Assembly: GCA_024695665.1 (NCBI GenBank)
Contig: JAILHT010000085.1
Span: 1 to 64,000, forward strand
Source: Lachnospiraceae bacterium
GTDB taxonomy: Bacteria; Bacillota; Clostridia; Lachnospirales; Lachnospiraceae
Direction: 5' to 3'
DNA: 64,000 nucleotides
A program made the translations under genes and the position numbers. Position 1 is the first letter of the stretch, and each line of letters begins with the position of its first letter. The notes beneath the pieces were generated by a model that did not search any database, was not told where the DNA came from, and worked only from the letters and a program-made list of their open reading frames with translations. Shown piece by piece: positions 18,501 to 25,017 of this stretch.

Positions 18501-19733
18501 GTATACGATGGATCAGAGAAGACCGTTTCGGGATTTGAAGAGACAGAGTTTACGGTTGAAGGCAACACATACACCGTGAGCGGACTTGAAGCATATGCTT
18601 CGGGAACGGAAGCGGGAACATACACAACAACAATCACCGGAAAAGCAGTAGTTACGGATGCTTCGGGAAATGATGTTTCGGACCAGTTTACTGTACATGC
18701 CGAAACCGGAACACTCACAATCAAGGGAGTATACACACTTACAATCAATTATGTTGATGCAAGCGGAAACAAACTTGCAGACTCTTACGTAGGAAACTAT
18801 GTGGAGGGTGAGACCTTCGGACCTATCGATTCACCTGAAGTTGAAGGATACACACCTGCATTCAGAGCCATCTACAGTGATGAGGGCGGAATGCCGGCAA
18901 GAGATGTCGAAGTTGATGTACTCTACACGGCAAACCCTATAACAGACGACGATGACGATGACAGCGGAGAGGGAGATACCGAGACGGAGAAGATTGAGAC
19001 CGACAGTGATGATACCGGAGTTGACGGAGTAGAGCCTACAGTGGATGACGAAACGGATGACACCGGAGTTGACGGAGTAGAACCTACAGCTGATGATTCG
19101 GTACCAACCGGAGAGACTACCGGTGATACAACAGCGGACGGAACGACAGATACCACTGACAATACAACCCAGCTTGTAGTACCGGTTACGGATACTCAGA
19201 CTGGAACAACAGCGGATACGACAGGCGATGAAGGTGAAGGCACAACAATAGCCGACGGAGAAGTTCCGGCAGGACAGCTCACGATAGATACGGAAGGAAA
19301 TCCTACTATCACACAGCTCGCTGATGAGGACGTACCTCTTGCAGCAAATGTTGAACTCACCTGGGCAATCATCAACCTGCTCGCAGCAATAATCACCGCA
19401 CTCCTTAGCTTGATACTCTTATTCACATACTTCACAAAGAAGAAAGAAGAAGATGAGAAGATTAACAACAAAGAAGGCGAAGTGATGGATGAGGATGAAG
19501 AATACGAAATAAAGAAACGCGGATTCTTAAGACTCATCAGTATAATACCGGCAGTGGTTGCAATAGTACTCTTCGTACTCACTGAGGATATGACCAAGAC
19601 TATGGTGCTCACTGACAAGTGGACATTGTGCATGGTAATCATCCTTATCCTTCAGGTTATAATAGCTTTCTTCACAAGAAAGAAAAAAACTGAGAAGGAT
19701 CCGGAAGGAAAAGAGCCTGAAGCAACTGCATAA
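9531..19733 (+). CDS. Giant (3400-residue) repeat surface protein, probable adhesin
   Basis: The order of parts is: signal peptide (about 1-33); Glu/Thr/Ala/Pro low-complexity stalk (34-184); a folded unit followed by two Big2/Ig-like domains (about 322-479, SGDTEVYVGSTITLTV and SGDTSVDVGNTIQLTA); an InlB-type repeat ending FEGWYTDSACTKLVT; about 26 YDG/MBG-type repeats (790-3066; core K-YDGTALT); a MucBP-like domain (about 3069-3136, YTLTINYVDASGNKLADSYV); an Asp/Thr-rich linker; and three membrane helices (about 3275-3304, 3330-3350, 3364-3382) with a charged tail. There is no LPxTG motif, so anchoring is by the C-terminal helices. GGAGACGCGT precedes the ATG. Adhesion to mucin or glycans is inferred from domain types. 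Upstream lie an ECF sigma factor and a signal peptidase. Confidence 0.9.
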   Translation: MKVKWKKYLAFILAIALVISSGVFSSDRYLKATDGEKEVAEEVQGTEEDVVEENANAAAELALAESAEGGEETATVEEVAEEAPTEAPVEEVPAEAPVEEAPAEAPAEETPAVTPADESSDMAASDDSTASTETVEAETEEVETEAETEVETEAETETEEDTEEETEEDTEEETEEDTEDDVKKPAATVKVTADDGTVITVSAPKGVLPKGFKVKAKVVSGSDLDALVAEQLEAAGVELVSYVAYDVTIYDKKGKEIQPDGSVSVTIGSPAAEGDYQAVYHVDDSGNVDKTNEVTGSEATISADHFSVFINAVGASPNDSSTVAISGDTEVYVGSTITLTVTGATGGSWSISRGSSYASVDNEGVVTGKRAGTATVTYSYKTGNGWGSRTKTVSHTVTVKNFEINISGDTSVDVGNTIQLTADVKGGTWSVLSGSSYASVDDESGLVTGLKEGSATIKYTVDVNGKEFSSTYGITVNPARTITFKYYPGSPNDSAKIGDYSSIKFCVLLVDENGNQTYYDGSVADLVINSSTVSINASTFASIDIEGYSFAKAYAYFPWYGSSVTDENSFAPVLSFKNFGKVGSGTHYDSYIGFTTTYGSGSDFSAYPDSTGYYAYNPTGTLRLVFYKITADTPNTNYVVNDSTTLTQIDTTLWKNGGYTYYPKDMTSTYNQTYMEENYPNEGSFEGWYTDSACTKLVTSSFFDTAVTGDVTLYAKWNKEKEVSYTVNYLLNGTTDALAESTTGTGIWRTTATAEATDIDGYTPVSASGSVKLVKDETKNVINLYYYKNVTVTANSDTKNYDGTEKSVSGYSVTEGILESYPGAEFEGISAGAKGTDAGEYASTFAEGTVGTVSSNGYYIIAATADGTLTINPVDVTVEITGNTDTKAYSGSEQSVTGYEVTGTSDSAYTSNYVGLAEGVEAVASGTDAGTYNMGLTAESFVNTNVNYNVTFSVTDGALTIEQADAIVVEIEGNHDSKVYDKTAITVSGYTVKSISNSIYTEDDFALKEDVTDSASGTHVGTYGMGLAADSFENTNANFKNVSFVVTDGYAEITERPITVTSATDSKAYDKTALTNDEVTVTSGSFADGESFVYDVTGSQTEVGNSANTFTYTAGADTDLADYSVTKIEGTLTVSEKDGVVVTITENSGTFTYNGEAQSVSGYTVSTSDDSYSTSDFTFNGNDVVEGTVAGTYEMQLVASDFENTNANFKDVQFVIVDGSLVINPIEAKITIKAGTGTKVYDGNALSADYSYTDGVLLDGDALTATVSGEITNVGEATSKVTGYTIKRGDVDVTNCYTVGKEDGTLTVTVRPVKVTSEGKTKEYDGTALTESGYSIESTSEGRGLVSGETITVTTNGSQTDVGTSKNTFDVEAGTADLANYDIEKVEGTLEVTTNTKKIVVKADDATKKYDGTALTEDGYSIVSGETNLPAGATVSATVSGSQTTYGSSENVISDVKVMFGEEDITGFFSGIEANNGTLSVEKAPITIKSKDAHKVYDGTPLTENTVEIVSGQLYGEDTLTATTNASVTYVSEGQIDNTYTYEIVGAENYEVTANTGKLYIEKNNTPIVITADTLSKKYDGDALTAGYTTSGELIDNDTIDATVSGTITDVLVDEGGNVQSVPSTITGYTITREVGGETIDVTDCYSNITTNAGTLTVTKRDVTLTSEGATKTYDGTALTANGENDVVIGGDKFVGEEGAEFEITGTLTDAGETDNTFTYTLKDNTKESNYNITVAYGKLVIAEADEVIVNIVGNNASKTYNGAAQNVTGYTVTISSDLYTEDDFTYNGEAKAEGTDAGTYSMNLKASDFVNNSNNFENVTFNITDGTLEIEKAGDITVVANSASKVYDGTALTAGYTYTGTLVEGHELEATTEGEITDYAENGAVNKIASYVVKDGDGKDVTANYNFLASVDGTLKIAKRPVTIATSDATKQYDGTALTADGYEITETNDEAKVGFVGTDSVAVNVTGTITNVGTAANTFDITAAGTTNLENYNITETPGTLEITANTSKLVITADNGEKEYDGTALTVSTASLTEGTLPEGAVITAENTGSQTNAGASDNILSSYKITLGGKDITGYYTNVEKRNGSLNVSKKNVVLLSATDEKKYDGTALTNANYTFEDGTAFVEGEGITITSSASIIDKGEIDNTFAYAANDGTNLNNYTISANYGKLKVTERSVTLTSATDSATYTGDPLVNTEVTVSGDGFVDGEGVRCDVTGSQTVAGYSDNLFTYVFNEGTKAANYNVSTVYGILTVAASDDEIIVTVTANSDIDEAYDGSLHELKGYTISSTNPAYTEADFTYSGTDSISEKNAGTYTLALDKSKFKNTNNNYSNVTFNVIDGTLVIAKRPVTVTSDGATKEYDGTALTANEASNVSVTSELGFVDGEAPEYNITGSITDVIEGGADNTFTYEFASEEIAGNYVVTPVYGKLYVTKNTTPITISAKDAEKVYDGTELKAEGFDFTEGVLASGEVLTAEVTGTAGANVSTGTSRIASYKVTRASDNKDVTAFYTFTESNTGTLKITARPVTLTSEGSAKMYDGTALVKEVVNASTGTNEGFVGEDTVTYSNFASQTTVTGESGVDNTFDYTFTGSNENNYSITKKYGKLKVYDRDVKFEVTVMANGGEFKYDGTTHTVDGFVNETEDGIPVTVGGVNYTVTGLTSTATVKDVADSTVTSIAGTALVKDENGNDVTSQFIVHANPANVTVTKRSVILTSQTQSWPYDGDDHYSHDVTVTGDGFVDEEDATYTFEDDVKVTYAGENKTNAFTYTLKENTDANNYNITTNYGQLTVTNRSDDPDSDDAKYIIYVEANSGEYTYDGEAKTVSGFKADTYRASNGATYTVSGLTAGATLTDAGTATVTIDGTAVVTDANGKDVTAQFVVNSNTGTLKINPRTVKIRSVDAEQEYNGSALVANEVEYSGDGFVGSDSAIITYTGSQLLVGFSENFFTYELATGVNADNYTITTEYGVLNVTPRDAAYEITVKANSAEEVYDGSEKTVSGFEETEFTVEGNTYTVSGLEAYASGTEAGTYTTTITGKAVVTDASGNDVSDQFTVHAETGTLTIKGVYTLTINYVDASGNKLADSYVGNYVEGETFGPIDSPEVEGYTPAFRAIYSDEGGMPARDVEVDVLYTANPITDDDDDDSGEGDTETEKIETDSDDTGVDGVEPTVDDETDDTGVDGVEPTADDSVPTGETTGDTTADGTTDTTDNTTQLVVPVTDTQTGTTADTTGDEGEGTTIADGEVPAGQLTIDTEGNPTITQLADEDVPLAANVELTWAIINLLAAIITALLSLILLFTYFTKKKEEDEKINNKEGEVMDEDEEYEIKKRGFLRLISIIPAVVAIVLFVLTEDMTKTMVLTDKWTLCMVIILILQVIIAFFTRKKKTEKDPEGKEPEATA
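9774..9854 (+). repeat. 27-bp coding tandem repeat (about 3 copies)
   Basis: Three 27-bp units begin at 9774, 9801 and 9828 and encode EAPTEAPVE, EVPAEAPVE and EAPAEAPAE in the stalk of the giant surface protein. Such repeats can change copy number and so vary the stalk length. Confidence 0.8.
10011..10070 (+). repeat. 24-bp perfect coding tandem repeat (2.5 copies)
   Basis: Two identical 24-bp units (10011-10034 and 10035-10058) plus a half unit encode DTEEETEE in the acidic stalk of the giant surface protein. Confidence 0.85.
11905..18725 (+). repeat. Array of about 26 YDG/MBG-type domain repeats
   Basis: Diverged repeats of roughly 75-100 codons share a core such as TKEYDGTALT, a middle element like TGSQTDVGTSKNTF, and an ending NYNIT-x-GTL. 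By eye I count 26 YDG-like cores, including YNG, YSG, YTG and YDK variants. DNA identity between units is moderate, so this is an old expansion and not a recent perfect duplication. Confidence 0.8.
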
Positions 19734-19744
19734 GGGTTAGACAA

Positions 19745-19781
19745 AAAATACTCCGGGATCAAATGATCCCGGGGTATTTAT
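19745..19781. terminator. Bidirectional terminator between convergent genes
   Basis: The stem CCGGGATCA / TGATCCCGG, extended by AAATAC / GTATTT, lies between the giant surface protein (ends 19733) and the MATE gene (ends 19786 on the minus strand). Confidence 0.75.
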
Positions 19782-19785
19782 ATAA

Positions 19786-21135
19786 TCAGATGATGATCTT
19801 CATCCATTTTCCCGAACGATATCTTATTGAATTCAATGTGAATCTACAGAACTGATCAGCGAGAACACCGCACCAGATACCGACCATGCCCCAACCGAAG
19901 GCAAAACAACAAACATAGGATACGATTGTTCTGACGAAGGTTACACTGATGGTTGATGTTATGGTAGTGTAAACAACATCTCCGGCTCCTCTGAGGCTTC
20001 CCGTAAATACCACCTGAGGAATCTGAAACAGAACGATCAAAACAATCATTCGCGTGATGCTTACACCGATATATATGATTTCTTCCTCTGAGAAGAACAA
20101 ACCGTAGAAAGCACGTCCTCCTACTAAAAGCAATATCGAAAGACATATGGCAACGGTCAGACCGCACAACTGAGCAATGATTCCGTATCGGTTGGCCTGC
20201 TCAGGATCTTTTCGCCCTAGACTCTGTCCGATGAGCGCAACTGAAGCAGCCTGAAATCCGTCTCCGAAAGAAAAGGCCAGTCCCAAAATATTCATTCCGA
20301 CCTGATGAGCAGCCATGGGGGATGTTCCAAGCTTTGCCGCCATTACAGCAGTGGCCATAAATCCGACCCTCAAAAGCAACTGTTCTATAAATACAGAACT
20401 TGAGAGTTTGACGACCTGAGCCAATGGATTGAACGAAAATACAATCTTTTTTTCTCTGCAAAAATGAACACTCACAAAACTGTCTTTGTGGAAAAGAGAT
20501 AGGATACTCATTATGCAGGCTACTACCGAGCCTAAGACTGTAGCGATTGCGGCGCCTCTTATACCGAGTGCCGGGAACCCGAAATGTCCTCCGATAAGAA
20601 GATAGTTGAATATTATATTTACTATCGACGAGGTGAGATTCGTTCTCATTGCGAGCTTTGTGTTGCCGGAACCTCGCTGCGCAGAGTTTATCATCATTGA
20701 GATGGTATTGAAAATGATACATCCCATAATGATTTTGAAATACAAAACAGCATCTGCGTGTGTGTCAGATGCGGATCCGCACAGGCGTATGACGGGATCT
20801 GCCAGTAGCACGCACAAAATGCTTATAGCGACGGTAAGAATAAGCGTGAATCCCATAATCGATAAAAAGCTTCGATTTGCATCCTCCCTGCGATCTTCAC
20901 CCTTTCGTCTGGCGATGATCGCCGAAGTGGCAACCGTGAGCGCTATGAATGGCGCAAGCCCTATAAACTTAGGTTGTGCAGTGAGTCCGACTGCGGCTAC
21001 CGCTCCTGAAGAAATGGTACTTACCATCATGGTGTCTATCATACCCGCAAAGGATATGAAGAACGATTCCACAACAGAGGGCCACGCTATATTTATAACG
21101 GTTCGCACCTCATCTTTATTAAATTTTACTTTCAA
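19786..21135 (-). CDS. MATE family efflux transporter
   Basis: The 449-residue, 12-helix MATE (multidrug and toxin extrusion) exporter has the typical first-half signature AWPSVVESFFISFAGMIDTMMVS, then GLTAQPKFIGLAPFIAL and QRGSGNTKLAMRTNL, with the second-half counterpart FIEQLLLRVGFMATAVMAAKLGTSPMAAHQ and SLRGAGDVVYTT. It would export organic cations or drugs using a Na+ or H+ gradient; the substrate is unknown. It uses a TTG start with GAGGAGG and AAGG elements upstream. It stands alone, converging on the giant surface protein gene. A second, distinct MATE gene lies at 35987. Confidence 0.9.
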   Translation of the reverse strand: MKVKFNKDEVRTVINIAWPSVVESFFISFAGMIDTMMVSTISSGAVAAVGLTAQPKFIGLAPFIALTVATSAIIARRKGEDRREDANRSFLSIMGFTLILTVAISILCVLLADPVIRLCGSASDTHADAVLYFKIIMGCIIFNTISMMINSAQRGSGNTKLAMRTNLTSSIVNIIFNYLLIGGHFGFPALGIRGAAIATVLGSVVACIMSILSLFHKDSFVSVHFCREKKIVFSFNPLAQVVKLSSSVFIEQLLLRVGFMATAVMAAKLGTSPMAAHQVGMNILGLAFSFGDGFQAASVALIGQSLGRKDPEQANRYGIIAQLCGLTVAICLSILLLVGGRAFYGLFFSEEEIIYIGVSITRMIVLIVLFQIPQVVFTGSLRGAGDVVYTTITSTISVTFVRTIVSYVCCFAFGWGMVGIWCGVLADQFCRFTLNSIRYRSGKWMKIII

Positions 21136-21423
21136 TTAAAACCTTGCACCTCCTCAAATACCTAAAGGTAATACAAGTATTATTCTAGCACTTTGGGAGT
21201 ACATAAGGTACAAAAAGAACGGATTTATTCGAAAAGGACGCAAAAAAAGATAAATAAGTATAAAAAGGAGCAATAGGAGAAGTAGAAACAGATGGAAAAG
21301 TATAGAAAAGGATGTAAAAATAAGAAAATGTGGGATATCTTTTTCATAAGCGACAAAGTTGTCCTTGACTAAATGAATAGTCTGACAATTAAACAATAAA
21401 ATAATAAAATTACAGAAAAAGGG
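21136..21423. other. Gene-free A-rich stretch upstream of the MATE gene
   Basis: The first part of a 754-bp gap (21136-21889). It is A- and G-rich on the plus strand, and I see no convincing ORF. It should hold the minus-strand MATE promoter, but I cannot point to one. Confidence 0.4.
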
Positions 21424-21452
21424 TTGACAAAAAGATAGATGTAAGATAACAT
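21424..21452 (+). promoter_or_regulatory. Strong sigma-A promoter with no gene directly downstream
   Basis: TTGACA (21424-21429), a 17-bp spacer and TAACAT (21447-21452) form a good promoter. The first gene downstream starts only at 21890, which leaves over 400 nt of potentially transcribed non-coding sequence. Confidence 0.6.
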
Positions 21453-21459
21453 AAGATTA

Positions 21460-21851
21460 TCAAAAGAGCTTACACATTAACGAAATGAAAGAAGTTATTC
21501 TAAGGCGAAGGGCCAAGTAAGTTAAGATGATCGTAAAGCTCAGAAATCGGAGGACGGTCCAATGGGACACTAACCTAAATACCAAGGTGGACGGAAATAA
21601 ACCCGCGATTATCATTTAGAAAGAGGTACAGACCAATGGGACGATAAATCATTAACCAAAATATAAAATCTCTTAGGAGTTAATCATAGATGTAACAATT
21701 CAAAAGCTTAACTGGATAGGAGATATTGGTATGAAGGGAAGAAGTCCATAGCGGGGGAGTAAAAACTAAACAACAGAAAGAGAGGTTATACAGTGAAACT
21801 TCGAGATATTCATTAAGAGCCCGTTCGAGAGGAAAAAGAATCGAACGGGCT
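21460..21851 (+). ncRNA. Candidate structured non-coding RNA
   Basis: The sequence between the promoter at 21424 and the hairpin at 21818-21851 has no ORF but several pairings. Examples are GATGATCG (21526-21533) with CGATTATC (21606-21613), TTCTAAG (about 21498) with CTTAGGA (about 21672), and GTCC/GGAC (21557-21568). It contains two related boxes with CCAATGGGAC followed by TAACC (about 21559 and 21632). It is not recognisable to me as tmRNA, RNase P or SRP. It could instead be a long araR leader. Confidence 0.35.
21818..21851. terminator. 11-bp perfect hairpin upstream of araR
   Basis: AGCCCGTTCGA (21818-21828) pairs with TCGAACGGGCT (21841-21851) around an A/G-rich 12-nt loop. No T-run follows, so simple termination is uncertain; it could end the candidate RNA or be an RNA or protein binding element in front of araR. 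Confidence 0.4.
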
Positions 21852-21889
21852 ATAATAATGCCCAAAATTAAGTTATAATACAAGAGATT

Positions 21890-22990
21890 ATGAGTAAACA
21901 ATTAAAATACCTAAATATAATTGAAGATTTGAGGAACGCCATATTCAATGGTGAGATAAGACCAGGTGATAAGCTGCCGTCCGAAAATGTGCTGTCGGAA
22001 AAATATTCGGTGAGCAGACAGACCGTCCGAAAAGCGCTGGAGGTTTTGACCGACGAGGGGTATGTATATGCCGAGCACGGGAGAGGAACGTTCTGCTCGC
22101 ATATGATAAAACACAGGACCGGTGGGCACAATATAGCTGTTATAACTACTTACCTGTCCGATTATATTTTTCCCAGAGTCATACAGGGGATAGATGATGT
22201 TCTGACTGAAAACGGATACAGCATACTCTTAAAGAATACGAACAACTCCCGCACAAGGGAGGCCGCTGTGCTTGAGGAACTTATAAAAAAAGATATAGAC
22301 GGTCTGATCATAGAGCCGAGTAAAAGTCAGATCTTTTGCAGACATATTAATTTGTACAAAATGCTGGACGAGTATAATATTCCGTATGTTTTTATCCAGG
22401 GAAGTTACTCTCAGCTTAAGGATAAGCCTACCATCGTTTTGAACGACGAAAAAGGTGGATTTATAGTGACAGATCATCTTATAGAACAAGGCTACAGAGA
22501 TATAGTAGGAGTTTTTAAGGCGGATGATATCCAGGGGTTGGAGAGACATAAGGGATACATAAAAGCACTTCAAAAAGCGGGCATACCATATGACCCGGAC
22601 AAGGTCATCTGGTATCACACGGAGGATAGAAAAAGTCATCCTTTTGAACTTATAAAACAGATGATAAAAAACAGGGATGAGCTGTATTTTGATTCTATAG
22701 TTGCTTATAACGACCAGGTGGCCATTCAACTTCTAAAAGGAATTGAACAGATGGGATTAAGCTGTCCGGATGACATTGCTCTTACGGGCTATGACAACTC
22801 ATATCTGGCGGCATCCTGCAAGGTACCGCTCACAACGATCACACATCCACAGGAGAAACTTGGAGCTATGGCGGCCGATATGCTGCTCAAGTTGATCAAC
22901 GGGGAGATAGATGGTGAGAAGGAGAAGTTGCATATGGTTATCGAACCCGAACTTATAGTCAGGGAGTCATGTAAAAAGAAACAGAAATAA
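21890..22990 (+). CDS. araR: AraR, GntR/LacI-type arabinose repressor
   Basis: The 366-residue chimeric regulator has an N-terminal GntR winged helix (residues 1-70: IRPGDKLPSENVLSEKYSVSRQTVRKALEVL) and a LacI/periplasmic-binding-like effector domain (about 80-360: HNIAVITTYLSDYIFPRVIQGI, then DIALTGYDNS and TTITHPQEKLG). This fusion is diagnostic of AraR, the L-arabinose-responsive repressor known from Bacillus. The arabinose catabolic genes begin 2 kb downstream, with a strong dyad in front of them. L-arabinose binding to the C-terminal domain would release it from DNA. No copy of the araB dyad is seen upstream of araR itself. Confidence 0.92.
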   Translation: MSKQLKYLNIIEDLRNAIFNGEIRPGDKLPSENVLSEKYSVSRQTVRKALEVLTDEGYVYAEHGRGTFCSHMIKHRTGGHNIAVITTYLSDYIFPRVIQGIDDVLTENGYSILLKNTNNSRTREAAVLEELIKKDIDGLIIEPSKSQIFCRHINLYKMLDEYNIPYVFIQGSYSQLKDKPTIVLNDEKGGFIVTDHLIEQGYRDIVGVFKADDIQGLERHKGYIKALQKAGIPYDPDKVIWYHTEDRKSHPFELIKQMIKNRDELYFDSIVAYNDQVAIQLLKGIEQMGLSCPDDIALTGYDNSYLAASCKVPLTTITHPQEKLGAMAADMLLKLINGEIDGEKEKLHMVIEPELIVRESCKKKQK

Positions 22991-23024
22991 AAATGGAAAG
23001 CCATATAAAAGGCTTTCCATTTTT
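22989..23024. terminator. Bidirectional terminator between araR and the chemoreceptor gene
   Basis: AAAAATGGAAAGCC (22989-23002) pairs perfectly with GGCTTTCCATTTTT (23011-23024) between convergent genes. Confidence 0.85.
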
Positions 23025-23035
23025 GCTTTTTATTT

Positions 23036-24847
23036 TTACAGTGACGCATCCTCAGCGGAAGGAACATTATCTGCAGTATTTTCAGATTGAATATTTGTAA
23101 TCTCACTTGAAGGTTCCGCGGCGTTTGAGAGGAATCGATTTGTCTGACTTGTGAGAGATTCGACGATTCCCATATTGTTGTCTGTCTCGTTGGTGATATT
23201 TGCAATCTGATTAACAAGATTTGATGTGTCCTCAGCTGCAAGTGTCACACCGTTTGCACCTTCCTCAGCCGCATTGGATATTCCGCTTATTGCATCGCTC
23301 ATCTCAGAGATAAGTGATTCGAGGTGATCCGTACTCTCTTTGAAGTGATTCATGGCATCATTGATGTTTTCGGCATCATCTGCGTATTGAGCACCGGAGC
23401 GAACGAAGTTCTCATAATCAGGAAGAATCTGCTCATTGATATAATCGATGAGCTTTCTTGAGTCACCGCTCAATGCGAGAACGGCAGCGACAACCTGCTC
23501 ATTGATCTCCTGAATGTTGTTTGCGGTCTCTCTGCTGTTGTCGGCAAGGATTCTAATCTCATCCGCAACAACTGCAAACCCCTTTCCGGCTTCGCCGGCT
23601 CTGGCTGCCTCTATTGAAGCGTTGAGTGCGAGAAGATTTGTCTGGGAAGAGATATTTAAAATCTCGCCTGTGAGGGCGTTGACCTGTTCGACACTCTTAC
23701 TGTTTGCGATTGCTTCTTCAAGATTCTCAACAATTTTCGTAACCATTGTCTCGGCAGCATCCCTGTTCTCGACTGCCGTATTTTTGAGCTCGTTGGCTCT
23801 GTTTGACATATCATTGGCGTAATCCACCATAGAATTCGCCTCATTTTTGATACTTGTTACTTCACCGGAAACATCCTGGGTGTTTGAACTTATGTTTGAA
23901 ACGGTAGCGGAAACTTCCTGCATTGTAGCTGCTAGTTCCTCCATTGTTGAGGATATTCCGACTGCACTTTCATCTGTGGTTTTTATACTGCTTGTAATAT
24001 GTCCGACTGATGTCTCGAGGTTATCCGAGCTTGTACGGATGTTTCCGATGAGTTCATCAAGTGTCGAAAGAAATGTATTTACACCGGCTACGAGATCTCC
24101 GACTTCATGCTGTGAACCAAAATGAAGTCTGGCGGAGAGATCGCCGCGGTTATCTTCTATTGATTTTGTGATCATATCAAGCTCTTTTACGGCTTTTACT
24201 GTAGGGCTGATTATTGAGCGCATTACCATTACCATGCAGATTACAATAACCAGTATCGTGATGATCAAAACTGCTGTAACCATCATTACGGCCTGATGAT
24301 ATATTGAAAGAGCACTTGCCTGTCCCATGTCGACGAATGACTGGAAGGCTTCTTCCATTTCAACAAGAGCTTCCTCGACAACTTTTGCTGAGTTCATAAC
24401 TTCGTTGTTTGCCATAGATATGGCCCCGGCATTGTCATCTGCCAGTGCAAGGTTGCAGGCTTCGTTCAGTGCCGAAACAAAAGAGTTTACATTTGTCTCA
24501 AACTCGGCATAAACATCAGGTGCCGTACTGCTCATGATCGATTCAAGATCGGCCATATGGGTATCAAGTTTTGTGAGGGCTTCCTCGACTGTGTCATAAA
24601 CCAGAGGTTTGATCTCCGGGTCATCCATAACCGCGAGGGAAAGCAATAATTTTTGCAATTCCTGAATATCTGTAGCGACATTCATTGAGGCAATTCTTCC
24701 ACCATAGGCGGTTTCGTTGGTAGATGTGTACTGGGCTTCAAGCCTTTCGATAGAGCTCATTCCGACGACTACGGAGAGTAGGGTGAGTATTCCTACAAGA
24801 ATGAAAGGAATAAAGATGCGGGCTTTTAGTGATTTCATTTTTTTCAT
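23036..24847 (-). CDS. Methyl-accepting chemotaxis protein with four-helix-bundle-like sensor
   Basis: The 603-residue chemoreceptor has membrane helix 1 (about 8-28, [18 protein letters not shown]), an all-helical extracellular sensor (about 30-180), helix 2 ([19 protein letters not shown]), a HAMP region, and a long signalling domain with the highly conserved hairpin tip [41 protein letters not shown]. It would relay ligand binding to CheA/CheW. The start at 24847 is preferred because GGAGGG lies 9 bp ahead; two in-frame ATGs occur further upstream. It lies between araR and araBAD on the opposite strand, so an arabinose-related taxis role is possible but unproven. Confidence 0.92.
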   Translation of the reverse strand: MKKMKSLKARIFIPFILVGILTLLSVVVGMSSIERLEAQYTSTNETAYGGRIASMNVATDIQELQKLLLSLAVMDDPEIKPLVYDTVEEALTKLDTHMADLESIMSSTAPDVYAEFETNVNSFVSALNEACNLALADDNAGAISMANNEVMNSAKVVEEALVEMEEAFQSFVDMGQASALSIYHQAVMMVTAVLIITILVIVICMVMVMRSIISPTVKAVKELDMITKSIEDNRGDLSARLHFGSQHEVGDLVAGVNTFLSTLDELIGNIRTSSDNLETSVGHITSSIKTTDESAVGISSTMEELAATMQEVSATVSNISSNTQDVSGEVTSIKNEANSMVDYANDMSNRANELKNTAVENRDAAETMVTKIVENLEEAIANSKSVEQVNALTGEILNISSQTNLLALNASIEAARAGEAGKGFAVVADEIRILADNSRETANNIQEINEQVVAAVLALSGDSRKLIDYINEQILPDYENFVRSGAQYADDAENINDAMNHFKESTDHLESLISEMSDAISGISNAAEEGANGVTLAAEDTSNLVNQIANITNETDNNMGIVESLTSQTNRFLSNAAEPSSEITNIQSENTADNVPSAEDASL

Positions 24848-24943
24848 AAGCATAATCCCTCCTGTCATAAACCACTGGGACTATTGTACCATTTTTGGGG
24901 AAAAAGTAAACGTGTAGAAAGCGTGTAATTACAGAAAAAAACA

Positions 24944-24967
24944 ACTTGTATTTGCAAGCATACAAGT
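24944..24967. promoter_or_regulatory. Probable AraR operator upstream of araBAD
   Basis: The perfect 8-bp arms ACTTGTAT (24944-24951) and ATACAAGT (24960-24967) flank an 8-bp centre containing TTGCAA. The TTGTAT half-sites recall the TTGTAC half-sites of known AraR boxes. It lies 50 bp upstream of the kinase gene. Two CGTGTA motifs (about 24911 and 24922) lie just upstream. Confidence 0.7.
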
Positions 24968-25017
24968 TGTACTCTTGTGATAGACACAAAAATATATAAG
25001 GAAATGGGGGAAATACA

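Noticed and set aside
11905-18725. CRISPR-like or satellite repeat
   Set aside because: The repeats are diverged coding units in one continuous reading frame with conserved protein cores.
11631-19642. Many minus-strand open frames (up to 318 codons) opposite the YDG repeats
   Set aside because: Their Cys/Tyr/Ser-rich translations recur with the repeat period and simply reflect biased codons on the other strand.
21460-21851. tmRNA, RNase P RNA or SRP RNA
   Set aside because: None of their invariant sequence blocks could be found; only generic structure potential is visible.
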